A stretch of DNA of 64,000 bases from Parachlamydiales bacterium (GTDB lineage Bacteria; Chlamydiota; Chlamydiia; Chlamydiales; SM23-39): contig JAIBBX010000001.1 of the NCBI GenBank assembly GCA_019694475.1, positions 510,001 through 574,000 on the forward strand, in the 5' to 3' direction. This document shows, one piece after another, positions 8,652-16,814 of the stretch. Numbering within the stretch: the first letter of the stretch is position 1; the number at the start of each line of letters is the position of its first letter. The notes beneath the pieces were generated by a model that did no database searches, was not told where the DNA came from, and saw only the letters and a list, made by a program, of their open reading frames with translations. Both the position numbers and the translations under genes were made by a program.

Positions 8652-8681
8652 TTGACTCATCGATTTTAAATATCATATAAT
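8652..8681 (+). promoter_or_regulatory. Sigma-66/70-type promoter candidate
   Basis: TTGACT at 8652-8657, an 18-bp spacer and TATAAT at 8676-8681. It lies just past the DUF457-type gene and about 175 bp before the next supported start codon at 8856. The 8682-8855 leader holds only a 27-codon ORF (8690-8773) without a binding site, and nothing else I recognise. Confidence 0.6.
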
Positions 8682-8855
8682 TGTCATTATGAAAGAACAT
8701 CAACACGACCAGCTTCTTTCTCTTTCTCTAGTGGGGCACCACCCCATGTTACGCTCTATTATTTCCATTTAAATCCAAATTTAGCCCACAAATCTAACTC
8801 TAAAGAGTCTGATTTTAATGGCTTATAACATTTTTCAACCAAACGGAGTTTTATT

Positions 8856-9017
8856 ATGTTCAAAGAAAAAAAGATCTTAGTTCAAGCAAATGATGAAATT
8901 GAGACAGTCCCATTCCTTTGGGATTCAACCATTCCAAGCGATCCTGATTATCCACTATTTTTGCTTAGAGACTTTCTGGCAGCAGAGGGATGCGAGGTAA
9001 AGCCATGGCCGCCATGA
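8856..9017 (+). CDS. Short ORF, probable 5' part of the following split gene
   Basis: A 53-residue ORF with a good binding site (CGGAG, 8 nt before ATG). It starts MFKEKKILVQANDEIE and stops inside the next ORF, which overlaps it by 28 bp in another frame. It has its own promoter upstream, while the following ORF has no promoter of its own. The simplest reading is one gene of about 380 codons interrupted by a one-base frameshift somewhere between 8969 and 9017. Two separate genes cannot be excluded. I recognise no domain. Confidence 0.45.
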   Translation: MFKEKKILVQANDEIETVPFLWDSTIPSDPDYPLFLLRDFLAAEGCEVKPWPP

Positions 9018-9991
9018 CAGTATGCAAGAGGATGTACTCTTCCTCGCCTTCTTTCGCCTACCTGAATTGTTGGGCAAAAACCAATCAACGCTATGTTGAA
9101 TCAATGGGAGCTACGGGAAAAAAGATGCAAGGTTCAAAAACCCTTGTTCAACAGATCGTCAAAGTGGAATCAGCGATGATCAAAAAGGGTTATGTCCCAT
9201 TTGTTCATGCAATGCCTGCAAGCTCAAAAATCGTTATGGGTCTTTACGATGAGTTGAAGGGGCGGAAGGCCTTTTTTAAGTATTTTAGGAATCCCTTTTC
9301 CAATGAAATAGATTCTCATGAAAAAATGCTCCAAAAAGTCCCAAATACAGGGTTTCAAAAGAAACCTCACCTCCTCTCGATGAGTTACGCATTAACCTGT
9401 AATAATAGCCCGCTCGAATCGGCTGCATCTTGGGGATTTGCCAATCACTATGGAAATGAAACCTATTTTTCAATGGTGGACGAGATTGCAAAACTCAATA
9501 TTCATGACAGCTTCAAACAAAAAGCTCGAGCTTTAATTCGAGAGGCGAATCGACAACCAATCGGCATATTTTATGTCATCGGGGTTCCGAAGCAGTCTCT
9601 CTCTCGGTGGGTTTATGATTCCTTACCCTACAATCTTCCAACTGGGAGAAGTGTTGAGGATGTTATCAAAAATCCAACAGTCGCTGACGGAGGAACGATT
9701 GCCTCGCTTGTAATCTCCAAAGAAACGTTAGATCCTGACTCTGGTCTTGTCGTGGTTGAAGCAAATGATCAGAGTGAAGTTGAGGAATTTTGCAAAGGCA
9801 TGGAATTCCAAAATTGGGATCTCTTCGACAAGACTTTTTGCTTCAATGAATCTTCTGAACCAGGCTCAGGATTAAAGCCAAAAATGGGAGAATTCTTTTC
9901 TGATTTTCGATCCTGGCAAAGAAGCGGAAAAGAACCTGTCTACGAAATCGAAGAATGTGTCGCTGGGGATTTCCCTGCACCTTTTCCTTAA
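8990..9991 (+). CDS. Unrecognised protein, probably the 3' part of a frameshifted gene
   Basis: A 333-residue ORF of unknown family with no signal peptide or membrane segment. It has many aromatic residues and ordinary coding composition. Notable segments are KRMYSSSPSFAYLNCWAKT near the start, SYALTCNNSPLESAASWGFANHYG near 130 and PIGIFYVIGVPKQSLSRW near 190. The general look (conserved Trp/Tyr/Asn, self-contained blocks) recalls secreted or effector-type chlamydial proteins, but nothing specific supports a function. Its ATG follows GAGGG with no gap, and an alternative ATG is at 9005. See the upstream ORF for the frameshift argument. The gene converges on rnhB with a terminator between. Confidence 0.5.
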   Translation: MRGKAMAAMTVCKRMYSSSPSFAYLNCWAKTNQRYVESMGATGKKMQGSKTLVQQIVKVESAMIKKGYVPFVHAMPASSKIVMGLYDELKGRKAFFKYFRNPFSNEIDSHEKMLQKVPNTGFQKKPHLLSMSYALTCNNSPLESAASWGFANHYGNETYFSMVDEIAKLNIHDSFKQKARALIREANRQPIGIFYVIGVPKQSLSRWVYDSLPYNLPTGRSVEDVIKNPTVADGGTIASLVISKETLDPDSGLVVVEANDQSEVEEFCKGMEFQNWDLFDKTFCFNESSEPGSGLKPKMGEFFSDFRSWQRSGKEPVYEIEECVAGDFPAPFP

Positions 9992-10018
9992 AAAAAATGC
10001 GGAGCTGAAAAGCTCCGC
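9992..10018 (-). terminator. Rho-independent terminator of rnhB
   Basis: Perfect 8-bp stem GCGGAGCT / AGCTCCGC with a GAAA loop at 9999-10018. It is followed on the reverse strand by a T run (A run at 9990-9997 on the forward strand). It lies 9 bp after the rnhB stop. The forward strand lacks a T tail, so it mainly serves rnhB. Confidence 0.85.
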
Positions 10019-10027
10019 GCCCTGAGG

Positions 10028-10702
10028 CTAAAGATCTTGGATTAGATCGAGCTGAACAGGGCATCCCCACATCTTAATCGGCTCAAAAGATCTTCTGTGG
10101 ATCTTGGAAGGTCCATATAAGTTGATGGCCTTGAGATGCTCTACGGTACCATACCCCTTGTGGTTTTTAAAGCCGTACTCAGGATATTTTTCATCGAGTT
10201 CAGCCATAATGCGATCGCGAGTCACTTTTGCAATGACAGAAGCGGCCGCAATCGAAATCGACAACCCATCTCCATCGACGACTGATTCTGTTGGAATGGT
10301 AAAATTGGGCAGTTGGTTGCCGTCTATCAGTAGATAATCAGGAGTTATAGGAAGAGACTCTACCGCTTTGCGCATGGCAAGAAATGTGGCTTGCAAGATA
10401 TTTACTTTGTCGATTGTAGCCACATCTATAATGCCGATACCAAAAGCGAGGCCAGGACATGTTGTGATTTGATGAAAGAGAATTTCCCGCTGTTCTGCCG
10501 TTAGCTGTTTGCTGTCATTGAGATTTTCGAAGAGAACGCCTTCCGGTAAAATGCATGCTGCTGCAACAACGGGTCCAGCTAATGGACCGCGCCCAGCTTC
10601 ATCAACTCCGGCAATTTTATTAAAACCTTCTGCTTTGAGGCGGATTTCGCTTTGAGACATGTTCTGAAGACGACAAAGCTCTGATTCGGAAAGTTCTTTC
10701 AT
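10028..10702 (-). CDS. rnhB: Ribonuclease HII
   Basis: Cleaves RNA in RNA/DNA hybrids and excises single ribonucleotides. A 224-residue protein with the RNase HII signature IAGVDEAGRGPLAGPVVAAA (catalytic Asp-Glu near 34-35), LLIDGNQ (third acidic residue) and AAASVIAKVTRDRIM with the last catalytic Asp. The C-terminus has the Y-G-x-x-x-H-K-G-Y block. It follows rplS with a gap of about 70 bp, in the order conserved in Chlamydia, and ends at the terminator at 9992-10018. Confidence 0.97.
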   Translation of the reverse strand: MKELSESELCRLQNMSQSEIRLKAEGFNKIAGVDEAGRGPLAGPVVAAACILPEGVLFENLNDSKQLTAEQREILFHQITTCPGLAFGIGIIDVATIDKVNILQATFLAMRKAVESLPITPDYLLIDGNQLPNFTIPTESVVDGDGLSISIAAASVIAKVTRDRIMAELDEKYPEYGFKNHKGYGTVEHLKAINLYGPSKIHRRSFEPIKMWGCPVQLDLIQDL

Positions 10703-10769
10703 GCCAAATCCATTTAAGGTTTAGCATACAAAACTATCGTTTCAGAGCTTTTCTAAAAAGGGAAAAATT

Positions 10770-11171
10770 CTATTTCTGTTCAGCAGCAGATGCAGCAGGA
10801 GCAGATCCTTCTTCGCCGGCTACATACTGTTCACGCACTTTCGCGCCTTTTCCTGAACGTCCGCGGAGATAATAGAGTTTTGCTCTTCTTACTTTTCCAG
10901 GACGAACCACTTCGATCGATGCGATACGCGGGCTGTGGAGCAAAAAGACTCTGTCCATGCTCGAACCATATGCATTACGATAGAGAGTAAAGGTTTCAGA
11001 AAGTCCTGTTCCCTTTTTCGCAACTACAGTACCGGAAAAAGCTTGCAGACGCTCTTTTTCACCCTCAATAATTCGCGTGTTTACGCGAATTGTGTCGCCA
11101 ATGTTGAACACAGGGACTTCTTTTTTCAGATATGCTTGTTCTAATTCTTCAATCACTCGTGCGCGGCTCAC
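10770..11171 (-). CDS. rplS: 50S ribosomal protein L19
   Basis: A 133-residue bL19 protein, at the 30S-50S interface. Recognisable blocks are GDTIRVNTRIIEGEKERLQ, FSGTVVAKKG and PGKVRRAKLYYLRG, followed by an Ala/Glu-rich tail (EEGSAPAASAAEQK) longer than in E. coli. I chose the GTG at 11171. AGGAG lies 7 nt before it, and its GTGA overlap with the trmD stop indicates coupled translation. The open frame continues upstream to 11240 inside trmD but gives an N-terminus unlike other L19 proteins. Confidence 0.95.
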   Translation of the reverse strand: MSRARVIEELEQAYLKKEVPVFNIGDTIRVNTRIIEGEKERLQAFSGTVVAKKGTGLSETFTLYRNAYGSSMDRVFLLHSPRIASIEVVRPGKVRRAKLYYLRGRSGKGAKVREQYVAGEEGSAPAASAAEQK

Positions 11172-11848
11172 AACTTTTCTCCTAATAATAAATCGGGTCT
11201 TACCCGGCGTGTTTTCTCTTTTGCTTTGGCTTTTCGCCACTTTTCGATCTCTGCATGGTGTCCTCCAAGCAAGACCTCTGGGACTTTCATCCCTTCAAAA
11301 ATTTCTGGCCTCGTATAGTGAGGAGAATCAAAAATCCCCTCCTGAAACGAGTCCTCTTGGACTGCTTCTGGATGACCGATCACTCCAGGAATGAATCGGA
11401 CCATCGCATCGATCAGCACGATGGCTGCTACACAGCCATTCGTCAATACATAGTCGCCAATGCTGATCTCTTCATCGATCTCTGCATCTAGCACCCGCTG
11501 ATCGACCCCTTCATAATGTCCACAAAGGAGGATCAGGTGTTTTTCCGTCGCAAGCTCTTCGCATTTGCTAGCAGTCAACTTGCTTCCTTGCGGCGATAAA
11601 AAGATTACTTTCGATTCGTTCCTCCTGCAGCTTCGGATCGCCCTGGCAACCGGCCCCGGACATAATACCATGCCTGGCCCGCCTCCAAATGGGCGATCAT
11701 CCACTCTTCCATGTTTATTTTCAGCGAAATCACGGATGTTTGTATGCCGGATCGTAATCAGTCCTGCATCGATGGCTCTTTTCAGCATACTCACATCGAA
11801 CGGGCCCCGAAAATATTCAGGAAAAAGCGAGAGGATCTCGATCTCCAT
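11168..11848 (-). CDS. trmD: tRNA (guanine-37-N1)-methyltransferase
   Basis: Methylates G37 next to the anticodon to prevent +1 frameshifting. A 226-residue SPOUT-class enzyme. N-terminal ILSLFPEYF, the trefoil-knot AdoMet site LLCGHYEGVDQRV followed by EISIGDYVLTNGCVAA, and the GVIGHPEAVQEDSF linker with the catalytic Asp region are present. The C-terminus has the expected YTRPEIFEGMKVPEVLLGGHHAEIEKWR. It sits between rpsP (adjacent, stop and start share one base) and rplS (4-bp overlap). Confidence 0.98.
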   Translation of the reverse strand: MEIEILSLFPEYFRGPFDVSMLKRAIDAGLITIRHTNIRDFAENKHGRVDDRPFGGGPGMVLCPGPVARAIRSCRRNESKVIFLSPQGSKLTASKCEELATEKHLILLCGHYEGVDQRVLDAEIDEEISIGDYVLTNGCVAAIVLIDAMVRFIPGVIGHPEAVQEDSFQEGIFDSPHYTRPEIFEGMKVPEVLLGGHHAEIEKWRKAKAKEKTRRVRPDLLLGEKL

Positions 11849-12162
11849 TAATCTTTTTTCTTCTTCTCCCGTTTCTTCGCAATTTTTGCGACTTTTTTCT
11901 GGTTCATTTCTTGAACCACTTCAGGAGCAAAACGCTTCACAAGCGATTTCACTCGATCGCTGATTTGAGCGCCTTGGCCGATCCAATACTGGACTCTTGG
12001 TACATCGATGAAATAGTTCTTGTCATCAGCTCCGAATGGATTGTACCAGCCAACCATTTCTAAATATTTGCCATCGCGGGGGTTTTTGGAATCGGTGACA
12101 ACGAGGCGAAATCTCTGCCGGCTGTTGGCTCCCTGCTGTCTCATGCGAATCGTTAGTGCCAT
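11848..12162 (-). CDS. rpsP: 30S ribosomal protein S16
   Basis: A 104-residue bS16 protein of the 30S body. N-terminal ALTIRMRQQGAN, RQRFRLVVTDSKNPRDGKYLE and GWYNPFG are the family signature. The C-terminal tail is a lysine-rich stretch. The ATG lies within the last codons of ffh (10-bp overlap), and the last base is shared with trmD, so all four genes from ffh to rplS are probably one transcript. Confidence 0.97.
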   Translation of the reverse strand: MALTIRMRQQGANSRQRFRLVVTDSKNPRDGKYLEMVGWYNPFGADDKNYFIDVPRVQYWIGQGAQISDRVKSLVKRFAPEVVQEMNQKKVAKIAKKREKKKKD

Positions 12163-13520
12163 TTTTTACCTTCGAATTGTTTTTTGAGTTCATTCAAATC
12201 CGGCATGCCGCCCATCTTTTTTGCTTGGGCTTTCATGTCGGGCATATTTTTAAAGAGCTGTTTCACTCTTTTAAATCCTTTAACCATTCGGTTTACATCA
12301 TCTACAGAAACGCCGCTTCCTTTAGCGATCCGCTTCCTTCTTCCGTGTTCGAGCTCCACTCTCTCCTGTCTCTCTGCGGGAGTCATTGAGAAGATGATCG
12401 CTTCCATCTTGTTGAATTCAGTGTCTGAGAAATCCAAATCTCCAAGCGACCCAAAACCTGGCAGCATGCGAAGCAAGCTCTTAAAAGAGCCCATCTTCCG
12501 GACCATGCCCATCTGCTTGAGGTAGTCCTCATAAGTAAAACTTGCTTTTTTCAGCTTCTTCTCAAGCTCGCGGCTCTCTTCTTCGGAATAATTTTCCTCG
12601 GCCTTTCGAACCAAGTTGATCACATCGCCCATGCCTAAAATCCGGTCGGCCATGGACCTTGGGTTGAAAAGCTGCAAATCCCCTACTTTCTCGCCAACAC
12701 CTTCAAACTTGAGCGGCTTATTCGTCACCTCTCGAATCGAGATAGCAGCTCCCGCCCGGGCATTGCCATCGAGCATTGTCAGGACCGTGCCAGTAATCTG
12801 AACCCGCTTATCAAACTCGGCCGCAGTCTTCACCGCATCTTGGCCCGTCGTCGCGTTGGCCACAAAGAGCACTTCGCGAGGAGTTAGAAGCTTTTTCATC
12901 TCTTCGAGTTCCTGCATTAGGTCTTCATCGACATGCAACCTTCCGGCTGTATCGACGATCAGGACGTCAAACCCTTCTTTTTCGGCCAAAGCAAGCGCTT
13001 TTTTTGCCATTTTGACTGGGCTCGTCTCTCCTGCTTCATGGAACACAGGAATGCCAATGTCGCCACCCAGCTTTTTTAGCTGATCAATCGCTGCCGGCCT
13101 TTGTAAGTCGCAAGCAGCGAGTAAGACTTTTTTGCCTTTCATCGTCCTGCTAATATAGGAGGCAAGTTTCGCGCAAGTAGTGGTCTTTCCCGATCCCTGC
13201 AGACCGCATAGCATCACCACTGAAAGCCGCGCGTTCAGATCAAGCGGAGCCTCAACGCTGCCCATCAACGCGATCAATTCATCATGGACGAGTTTTGTAA
13301 ACTGCTGGCCTGGCGTTACAGATTTCAAAACCTCATCGCCAAGAGCCTTTTCTTTCACCCGCTTCACAAATGCGCTCACAACGGTGAAGTTGACGTCCGC
13401 GTCCAAAAGGGCAAGACGCACCTCGCGGACCGCTTCGGCAATATTATCCTCATTGAGAGTCTTTTTCCCTCTGAGGCTTGAGAAAAGGTTTTGGAGTTTA
13501 TCTGTTAAGGCACCAAACAT
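12153..13520 (-). CDS. ffh: Signal recognition particle protein Ffh (SRP54)
   Basis: The GTPase that recognises signal peptides on ribosomes with 4.5S RNA and hands them to FtsY at the inner membrane. 455 residues. N domain to about 95, then the G domain with GLQGSGKTTTCAKLA near 106-120, DTAGRLH near 190 and GTVLTMLDGNARAGAAIS (a TKxD-equivalent region with the unusual MLDGNARAG). The methionine-rich M domain runs from about 325, containing ITRAER-equivalent MTPAERQE and RIAKGSGVSVDDVNRM. It is the first gene of the ffh-rpsP-trmD-rplS unit and has its own promoter upstream. Confidence 0.98.
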   Translation of the reverse strand: MFGALTDKLQNLFSSLRGKKTLNEDNIAEAVREVRLALLDADVNFTVVSAFVKRVKEKALGDEVLKSVTPGQQFTKLVHDELIALMGSVEAPLDLNARLSVVMLCGLQGSGKTTTCAKLASYISRTMKGKKVLLAACDLQRPAAIDQLKKLGGDIGIPVFHEAGETSPVKMAKKALALAEKEGFDVLIVDTAGRLHVDEDLMQELEEMKKLLTPREVLFVANATTGQDAVKTAAEFDKRVQITGTVLTMLDGNARAGAAISIREVTNKPLKFEGVGEKVGDLQLFNPRSMADRILGMGDVINLVRKAEENYSEEESRELEKKLKKASFTYEDYLKQMGMVRKMGSFKSLLRMLPGFGSLGDLDFSDTEFNKMEAIIFSMTPAERQERVELEHGRRKRIAKGSGVSVDDVNRMVKGFKRVKQLFKNMPDMKAQAKKMGGMPDLNELKKQFEGKKWH

Positions 13521-13531
13521 AATTAGGAAAT

Positions 13532-13561
13532 AGAATACTATAAACCCTTACCGCATTTCAA
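13532..13561 (-). promoter_or_regulatory. Promoter of the ffh-rpsP-trmD-rplS operon
   Basis: On the reverse strand TTGAAA (13561-13556) and TATTCT (13537-13532) are separated by 18 bp and end 12 bp before the ffh ATG. A TATAGT alternative overlaps but has poor spacing. The leader is therefore very short. Confidence 0.5.
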
Positions 13562-13597
13562 GGGAAATCCCAGCAAAAGCCCTTCTCAGCAAAAATT

Positions 13598-14728
13598 TTA
13601 TTTCTGCAGGAGCGCATACTCCTTAAGGAGAAGATAGAGATAGAGGGCCGTGTCTTCGGGTTCCAAGTTATCTCTAGCGAACTGAGAAGCCTCTTCTGCG
13701 ATCAGCTTTGCCTCTAAATCGTGTGTTTTAGCCCATTCGATCTTTTCCAAAAGATCCGAAAGATCTTCTTTAACCGGAACATAATGCTTATAAGGCTCAA
13801 GCGCGCAGTAGTACCATTGAATATTCGGCGTAACCTGTTTTAAAATTACTGAATTCGAGAGGAGAAGCCAGAAATACCGTTCATAAGAACATGAGTTGCC
13901 GTCGACATCCACTAAATATTTGTATTTGAGGTGGTCAGGGCGGCTCACACTTTTAGATACAAGGCCCTTCGCTTTCATCAGCTGAGGCACTTCAGGATCG
14001 CATTGGACGACGCTATTGAAACGGGCATCCACAGCATCCGGATTCGCAAGCGAGAGAAGAACCAACTTGGCCCGAGCCAAACGATCCCAGGTAGCCAAAG
14101 TGGAATAGCCGCCTGTAGTGGAACCCCGCCAAAAACACTTAGCCTCTTTCTTTTCCCATGGATGGGTTTCATTCGCGTCCGGGATCATCTGCCGCAGTTT
14201 GCCATACCCAGCCAAAGCTTTGATGTCCGGAATCAATATCAAACTGGCCACATCGGCCTTCTTAGCAAAAACAAAACAGGGGCCAATCCCCGGATTGCCT
14301 TCAAATCCGTCCTCCAAAGAGACCACAAAATCCACATCGGGAAGATCAACATGCTCATTCAACTTTTTGATACAGGCGAGAAGCTCTCTAAAATGCCGAG
14401 AGTAAAGATTTTTTTCATCGTGAGCAAAGGTAATATGCCGATCTTTGATCGTGAAGCGCACCAAACTGAAATCTTCTACGCGCTTGCCCGCAAAACCTTC
14501 TTCGATCATTTGTTTTGTGATCCCGGACGAATAGGCGCTCAAATCAGCTCGAATTTGCTTTAACATCCAAGCTGGAGGCTCTCCACTCAATTTCTTCCGC
14601 AAAACAACCGGATCCAAATCAATCGTTCTAAAACTTCGTTGATAGTGCTTAGCTTTGCTGTAAAAATGGATGGCCGCCCCGGAAGCCGCGGCAAAAAGAC
14701 AGAACAAAATAGCTGTAAAATATTTCAT
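13598..14728 (-). CDS. GT90/CAP10-type glycosyltransferase-like protein
   Basis: 376 residues with an N-terminal membrane anchor (FTAILFCLFAAASGAAIHFY). The body has the blocks typical of the GT90 (CAP10/KDELC, DUF821) family: KEAKCFWRGSTTGG near 190, RARFNSVV-like DARFNSVVQ, HLKYKYLVDVDGNSCSYERYFWLLLSNSVILKQ near 270, and the C-terminal EASQFARDNLEPEDTALYLYLLLKEYA. Members transfer xylose or glucose to glycans or proteins in eukaryotes and modify surface polysaccharides in bacteria. I start at the ATG; a TTG at 14746 would add six residues. It interrupts the usual ffh-prmC order of chlamydiae together with the next two genes. The substrate is unknown. Confidence 0.8.
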   Translation of the reverse strand: MKYFTAILFCLFAAASGAAIHFYSKAKHYQRSFRTIDLDPVVLRKKLSGEPPAWMLKQIRADLSAYSSGITKQMIEEGFAGKRVEDFSLVRFTIKDRHITFAHDEKNLYSRHFRELLACIKKLNEHVDLPDVDFVVSLEDGFEGNPGIGPCFVFAKKADVASLILIPDIKALAGYGKLRQMIPDANETHPWEKKEAKCFWRGSTTGGYSTLATWDRLARAKLVLLSLANPDAVDARFNSVVQCDPEVPQLMKAKGLVSKSVSRPDHLKYKYLVDVDGNSCSYERYFWLLLSNSVILKQVTPNIQWYYCALEPYKHYVPVKEDLSDLLEKIEWAKTHDLEAKLIAEEASQFARDNLEPEDTALYLYLLLKEYALLQK

Positions 14729-14921
14729 AACAATAGAGAGTAGCAATTTTTGGGAAATTTGGGTAGCGCTTTCAACGGCGCCAAGTAAATACTTTATTTT
14801 ATTAATTACCTATATTAGTGGGATATAATGTAATTAACATTTTTAATAAAAAAAGTTAGTTCTTTCTTTAAATAAAGATCACAATTAACTATAATATTCT
14901 AAATTTAACAGGTAAGTAATT

Positions 14922-16754
14922 ATGTCAAGCCCAGTCCCCCCAGTAACTCCAACATTAACTTCCTGCGGCGCTAATCTTGACGATCCCCCAACCTTATTAC
15001 AAGATGTTAGCGGCGTTAGCTCAGATAATAGAGAAACCTCATCTCCAACGCATAGAGCAGCAAGCTTAGTGTTGAACAGCCCCCTATCAAGCCCGGGAAT
15101 TTCAAGCGCGATGAGCCAACTCAGAACGTCCGCAGGAGGCCCGATCAAGGCAAATCATAGCGCTTTAAAAATCAACAACTTGAACCAAAGAAGCGGCACT
15201 GCAATCTCAAGCGAACGATTACGCGCGCTTTCACGTATTACGCCTGTCGCAAGTCCTAAACTATCAAGATCGAAAAGCGGCGCCTCGAATCCTCATTCGT
15301 TACCTTCATCTCCCGGAGCTTCCCCGGTTATTTCACCTCCTCGGCTTAAAAGAACATCAAGCAACGCCAACTTAGAGCCAGGATCTCCATTGAAACGGCA
15401 AAAAACCCCTCCCGCCTCCCCAAAGAATCAGAGATCTTTGGTAAAATCCAATCTTCTGCCAGATGCATCGTTCTTATCTCGGCCTCCATCGGAAGATGTG
15501 GAGGAACCTGTAAGCATTTTTGATTCTGCATTATTGACACCTCCTCCTGCAGCAGCCCAACCTTATGGTCCGCCAGCTTCTTGTTTGGCAAGGGCGCCCA
15601 CACCCAAATACGATCCAGCTACAGGGTTGCCAATCGATCCTACCGCATCCAAATATTCAAGCTCCTCATCTTGCTCCTCCGCATCCTGGAACACAAATCC
15701 CCCCCCTCCAATCGTCCATGTACACCCAGCGCCCAGCTTTAGTCTTCCGGCCAGCGATTCTGTGTCTTTGAGCGGATCAAAGACTATACCAGCACCACCC
15801 CTGATGATTCTTACCGAGAATTGCGCAGACTCATTTGAAGCCTATACACATGCAATCAGAGATCCTCAAAATCCGAGCTATGGCGCAAATTTCGTAAATC
15901 CTCATAAACTTTCGGCATGGGCTGAATTGCACCCCCCAGCGTGCAGAAAAGCAGCTAAGGTTATTGCAGCGAACGTTCGCTATATAAATCATATAACGTT
16001 CACCGATAGATTAAGCCATACGCTAAGGAGCCTGAAAGACCAATTGAATAAAGTTCATGGCCGCTTTCGCTCAGATCTCGACGCCCACGTACTCGTCGAG
16101 GGGCACAAAAGCAATAAGTGGGTCGCAGAATTAGCTCTTCAAAACGATGGTTTCCAGGCGGCCCAATACTACCGTTTAGGAGAAAAGCAAGCGCGAGCAT
16201 TTCTTCAGTCATTGGAAGCTGGCAACACAAAAAAAATTCAACAAGAATTTCAAGGAAAATCTATCGTATTGTTCGATGACGGTTCTTATTCAGGAACTCA
16301 AATATGCGAACACATCCGCGGAGTTGTCGAAGCAATTCAGAAATATAATTTACAAGTCAAATCCATCGGCATCGCTGTCCCATTCATGACTAGACACGCA
16401 TTTGGACTTCTCCAAAACCTAAAAGCAGAAATTGCACATGATTTACACATCCCTCTTATAATCGGAGATTTCTTTAGAATTCCTACATTGAATGATTTGG
16501 TTAACACTCATGATGGGGCTCCATTATTTGAATCCACCCTTCGCTCGATGTGGGGATTAGAAGAGGACGATCTTCCAAAATTGGGGTTATATGTGTTTCA
16601 ACACAAAGTTCCCAACTACCAATCTTTCCCCGATGCATTAGCAAAAGGAAAAGTTTGCGATGAACAAGGCAATCATCACCAGAATGCAAAAAAAGATTTT
16701 TTAACATACCCTTTCATCGATAAGCCTGAACAACCTCCATACAAGAAAGATTAA
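14922..16754 (+). CDS. Phosphoribosyltransferase-domain protein with long disordered N-terminus; candidate effector
   Basis: 610 residues. The first 290 are Ser/Pro-rich and low complexity (for example PPPPIVHVHPAPS near 262), with no membrane segment. The C-terminal half is folded and has SIVLFDDGSYSGTQI near 446-460. This matches the PRPP loop of type I phosphoribosyltransferases (hydrophobic strand, DD, short residue, S/T-G-T). Preceding HVLVEGHKSNKWVAELAL may be the hood region. A TATAAT box lies at 14824-14829 and CAGGTAAG precedes the ATG. A C8 tract at 15699-15706 falls in proline codons. The NADAR gene follows 60 bp downstream. Substrate base is unknown; secretion by type III is only inferred from composition. 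Confidence 0.6.
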   Translation: MSSPVPPVTPTLTSCGANLDDPPTLLQDVSGVSSDNRETSSPTHRAASLVLNSPLSSPGISSAMSQLRTSAGGPIKANHSALKINNLNQRSGTAISSERLRALSRITPVASPKLSRSKSGASNPHSLPSSPGASPVISPPRLKRTSSNANLEPGSPLKRQKTPPASPKNQRSLVKSNLLPDASFLSRPPSEDVEEPVSIFDSALLTPPPAAAQPYGPPASCLARAPTPKYDPATGLPIDPTASKYSSSSSCSSASWNTNPPPPIVHVHPAPSFSLPASDSVSLSGSKTIPAPPLMILTENCADSFEAYTHAIRDPQNPSYGANFVNPHKLSAWAELHPPACRKAAKVIAANVRYINHITFTDRLSHTLRSLKDQLNKVHGRFRSDLDAHVLVEGHKSNKWVAELALQNDGFQAAQYYRLGEKQARAFLQSLEAGNTKKIQQEFQGKSIVLFDDGSYSGTQICEHIRGVVEAIQKYNLQVKSIGIAVPFMTRHAFGLLQNLKAEIAHDLHIPLIIGDFFRIPTLNDLVNTHDGAPLFESTLRSMWGLEEDDLPKLGLYVFQHKVPNYQSFPDALAKGKVCDEQGNHHQNAKKDFLTYPFIDKPEQPPYKKD

Positions 16755-16814
16755 TGAAGGCTTTACAAATATCTTTTAAAAAGTTAACGTCGCTGCTCTA
16801 TAATATGGGAGTAT

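Noticed and set aside
8690..8773. 27-codon ORF after the consensus promoter
   Set aside because: No binding site and no features; it is more likely part of the leader.
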